A stretch of DNA of 33,150 nt from Nemertoderma westbladi (lineage: Eukaryota > Xenacoelomorpha > Nemertodermatida > Nemertodermatidae). Positions 31,861 to 33,150 of this stretch are shown here, piece after piece. The translations under genes were made by a program, and so were the position numbers. Position 1 is the stretch's first letter; each line of letters opens with the position of its first letter. The stretch spans positions 1 to 33,150 of the forward strand of contig JAUCBJ010002529.1 in NCBI GenBank assembly GCA_032718475.1, written 5' to 3'. The notes beneath the pieces were generated by a model. It did no database searches, was not told where the DNA came from, and was given only the letters and a program-made list of their open reading frames with translations.

Positions 31861-32040
31861 ATCTCCTTTACCCCAAAGCGGCAGACTAGGTAACTGCAGA
31901 CGATTTAAACAGAGGCATTACAAATCTGAGGTCTAGAATATATATGTGCCAGGTATCAATCAGGAAGTAATAATTATAAACAATAATACAAATAACTTAA
32001 GAATTTCATTTAAAAAATTTCTAAAAAAGTTTTCATTTCA

Positions 32041-32163
32041 GCCCACTAGCGGTAGACTGGAGAACTGCCGAGGAATTACCGTCCCAACAAACGTTCCTGG
32101 GAAATAAGCTTTCAAATATTATTAGACCGGCAGATAGACACGCGGTTGATATAGTGGTACAGG
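32041..32163 (+). CDS. Possible internal exon of an unknown plus-strand gene
   Basis: A good acceptor (TTTTCATTTCAG|C) at 32040 and a good donor (GGTACAG|GTATGC) at 32164 bound 123 nt. This stretch is open in one frame and reads, starting after one base, PLAVDWRTAEELPSQQTFLG then NKLSNIIRPADRHAVDIVVQ. Composition and the strong splice-like ends look coding, and the other strand and frames contain stops. I do not recognise the family, and I find no certain partner exon. A chance combination in a region with dispersed repeats is quite possible. If real, it runs opposite to the ORP9-like gene, nested in or overlapping its 5' intron. Confidence 0.3.
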
Positions 32164-32480
32164 TATGCTAAAAGCTCGGTTAGTTTCATGGCTCGCCCCT
32201 CAGTAATACTATAAGTATGTTCGAAACAAGTCCGATTTGATCTGGAGTCAACAGTTCAAGAGATATTTGCCCGAACTTACATTAATATTGGAACTTTTTC
32301 TCTAGTATGCCCGTACAAAATTGGATTGGAAATGGTTAAAATCTTAAAAGTTATTTACGAATGAATTTTTCATTACAGACAGACAGACGGACAGAAAGAC
32401 AGACGGAAAGACGGACGGACAGACAGACAGACAGACGGACAGACAGACAGACGGACATGAAAATTTGTCCTATTTACTGA
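32164..32480. repeat. GACA/GACG microsatellite and associated dispersed repeat
   Basis: From about 32378 to 32456 the sequence is an imperfect (GACA)n/(GACG)n run. The AT-rich ~190 bp before it, with GGCTCGCCCCTCAGTAATAC at 32191 echoed by GGCTCGCCCCACAGTTAG at 32517, looks like the body of a dispersed repeat ending in the microsatellite. There is no gene. Confidence 0.7.
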
Positions 32481-32649
32481 TTATAATTGTGCGCTAAGGC
32501 TCACCTTTATTGCCAGGCTCGCCCCACAGTTAGACAGTTAGTAATACATCACACAGTGGAGTGGGCCAGAAACCCTGTTTTGTGGCCAAAATTCATTATT
32601 TCGACAAAGAGTGCGAAAGTCGGTTCCCCATGGTATAACAAGATGCTGA

Positions 32650-32900
32650 AGCGTCAAAAAATTGTTTTAAATTCTCTAGTAGCACAGAAGTGCCACTTTT
32701 TAGCATCTGGCACATGGTACACGTGTTTAGAATGGCACAAAATATCAAAATCGCTAAAGCTTCATATAAATGTGCCATTTTTGGTTTATATAGGTTTTCA
32801 AAGGTGCTGATTCGATTACAAATGGTTTCGAATTCTCTAGTGGAGTGGCACAGTGCCACTTTTTAGCATGTGGCAATTGTTTAACGTGTAAGACTGTATT
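32650..32900. repeat. Diverged two-copy direct repeat
   Basis: AATTCTCTAGT...CAG(A)AGTGCCACTTTTTAGCAT begins at about 32670 and again at about 32832, with similarity continuing about 50 bp into AACGTGT/ACGTGT. It overlaps the start of the plus-strand frame that ends at 33072. Confidence 0.7.
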
Positions 32901-33072
32901 CCATATGTCGAAACTTCCTATAGAGGACATTTTAGAGAAAATGAGCAAAGAAAATATGGCGACAATGTTCAGTAAAACTGAACGGACACAGACAGTGATT
33001 CAGTTTGCTTCAGTCGACGATGGATCAAAGATTTATCACATCCATGCAGGAGATAACAACAATAAACTTTAA
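32845..33072 (+). CDS. Hypothetical small reading frame or terminal exon, unknown
   Basis: The frame reads CGNCLTCKTVFHMSKLPIED, then ILEKMSKENMATMFSKTE and QTVIQFASVDDGSKIYHIHA, and stops at 33072. The part from HMSKLPIEDILEKM onward looks protein-like (amphipathic, balanced composition). AATAAA overlaps the stop region at about 33059, as at a 3' end. The first listed codon is not ATG; the first ATG is at about 32905. No family is recognised, and the 5' part coincides with a duplicated non-coding-looking block. It may be a terminal exon of the same unknown plus-strand gene as 32041-32163, or simply a chance frame. Confidence 0.25.
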   Translation: MAQCHFLACGNCLTCKTVFHMSKLPIEDILEKMSKENMATMFSKTERTQTVIQFASVDDGSKIYHIHAGDNNNKL

Positions 33073-33150
33073 TTAGATATAAATTTATCGGTACCTGGTA
33101 ATAATTTTCACTTATATTCGAAATAGTTGATGATTAAAATGTTCAAATTG

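Noticed and set aside
32596-32948. Minus-strand frames of 87 and 64 codons at the right edge
   Set aside because: They overlap a diverged direct repeat and show no family resemblance; their similarity to each other comes from that repeat.

Overview
The window is animal nuclear DNA: spliced exons, AT-rich introns, minisatellites and many small inverted-repeat transposons. TAGGCCTAC-type words, GACA/GACG microsatellites and the type of protein similarity suggest a marine invertebrate. I cannot name the species or phylum.

The only host gene I can identify firmly runs right to left (minus strand) and spans at least 6355-27824. It is an oxysterol-binding-protein-related protein of the ORP9 (OSBPL9) type. 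Five consecutive internal exons can be read: 27824-27613, 27116-26957, 20107-19942, 17084-16822 and 6610-6355. All junctions are GT/AG and the codon phases join correctly across all four introns, giving about 352 continuous residues. These cover an acidic linker and most of the lipid-transfer (ORD) domain, including KPYNPILGE and EQVSHHPP. The 5' exons (PH domain, FFAT region) and the last C-terminal exon(s) were not found and probably lie outside the window.

The introns are dominated by tandem repeats. Positions 1-6354 are a 23-bp array that runs directly into the last visible exon. The intron at 6611-16821 is a chain of inverted-repeat elements: 6653-8856 with a 39-bp array inside, 8992-10037, and a composite CACTG-ended element at 10068-16400. 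The composite holds a frameshifted PWWP reading frame, a ~105-bp array and a nested, decayed piggyBac element at 14456-16112. The intron at 17085-19941 holds a piggyBac-like element with a 131-bp array, then a 49-bp array grown from the upstream exon's 5' splice site. The intron at 20108-26956 is almost entirely a 42-bp array (about 137 copies) with one foldback element inserted into it. The interval 27825-33150 is AT-rich and carries two short inverted-repeat elements with perfect 8-bp target duplications, plus a weakly supported plus-strand exon and reading frame near the right edge.

The points most worth following are these. (a) In at least two, probably three, introns of the same gene the tandem array abuts or includes the splice site, so the introns carry tens to hundreds of copies of a splice-site sequence. 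(b) The reading frame of the exon at 6610 is open through the whole 6.35-kb array to the window edge. (c) Most of the terminal-inverted-repeat elements enclose their own private minisatellite. Long open reading frames inside the arrays are by-products of stop-free repeat units and are not annotated as genes.
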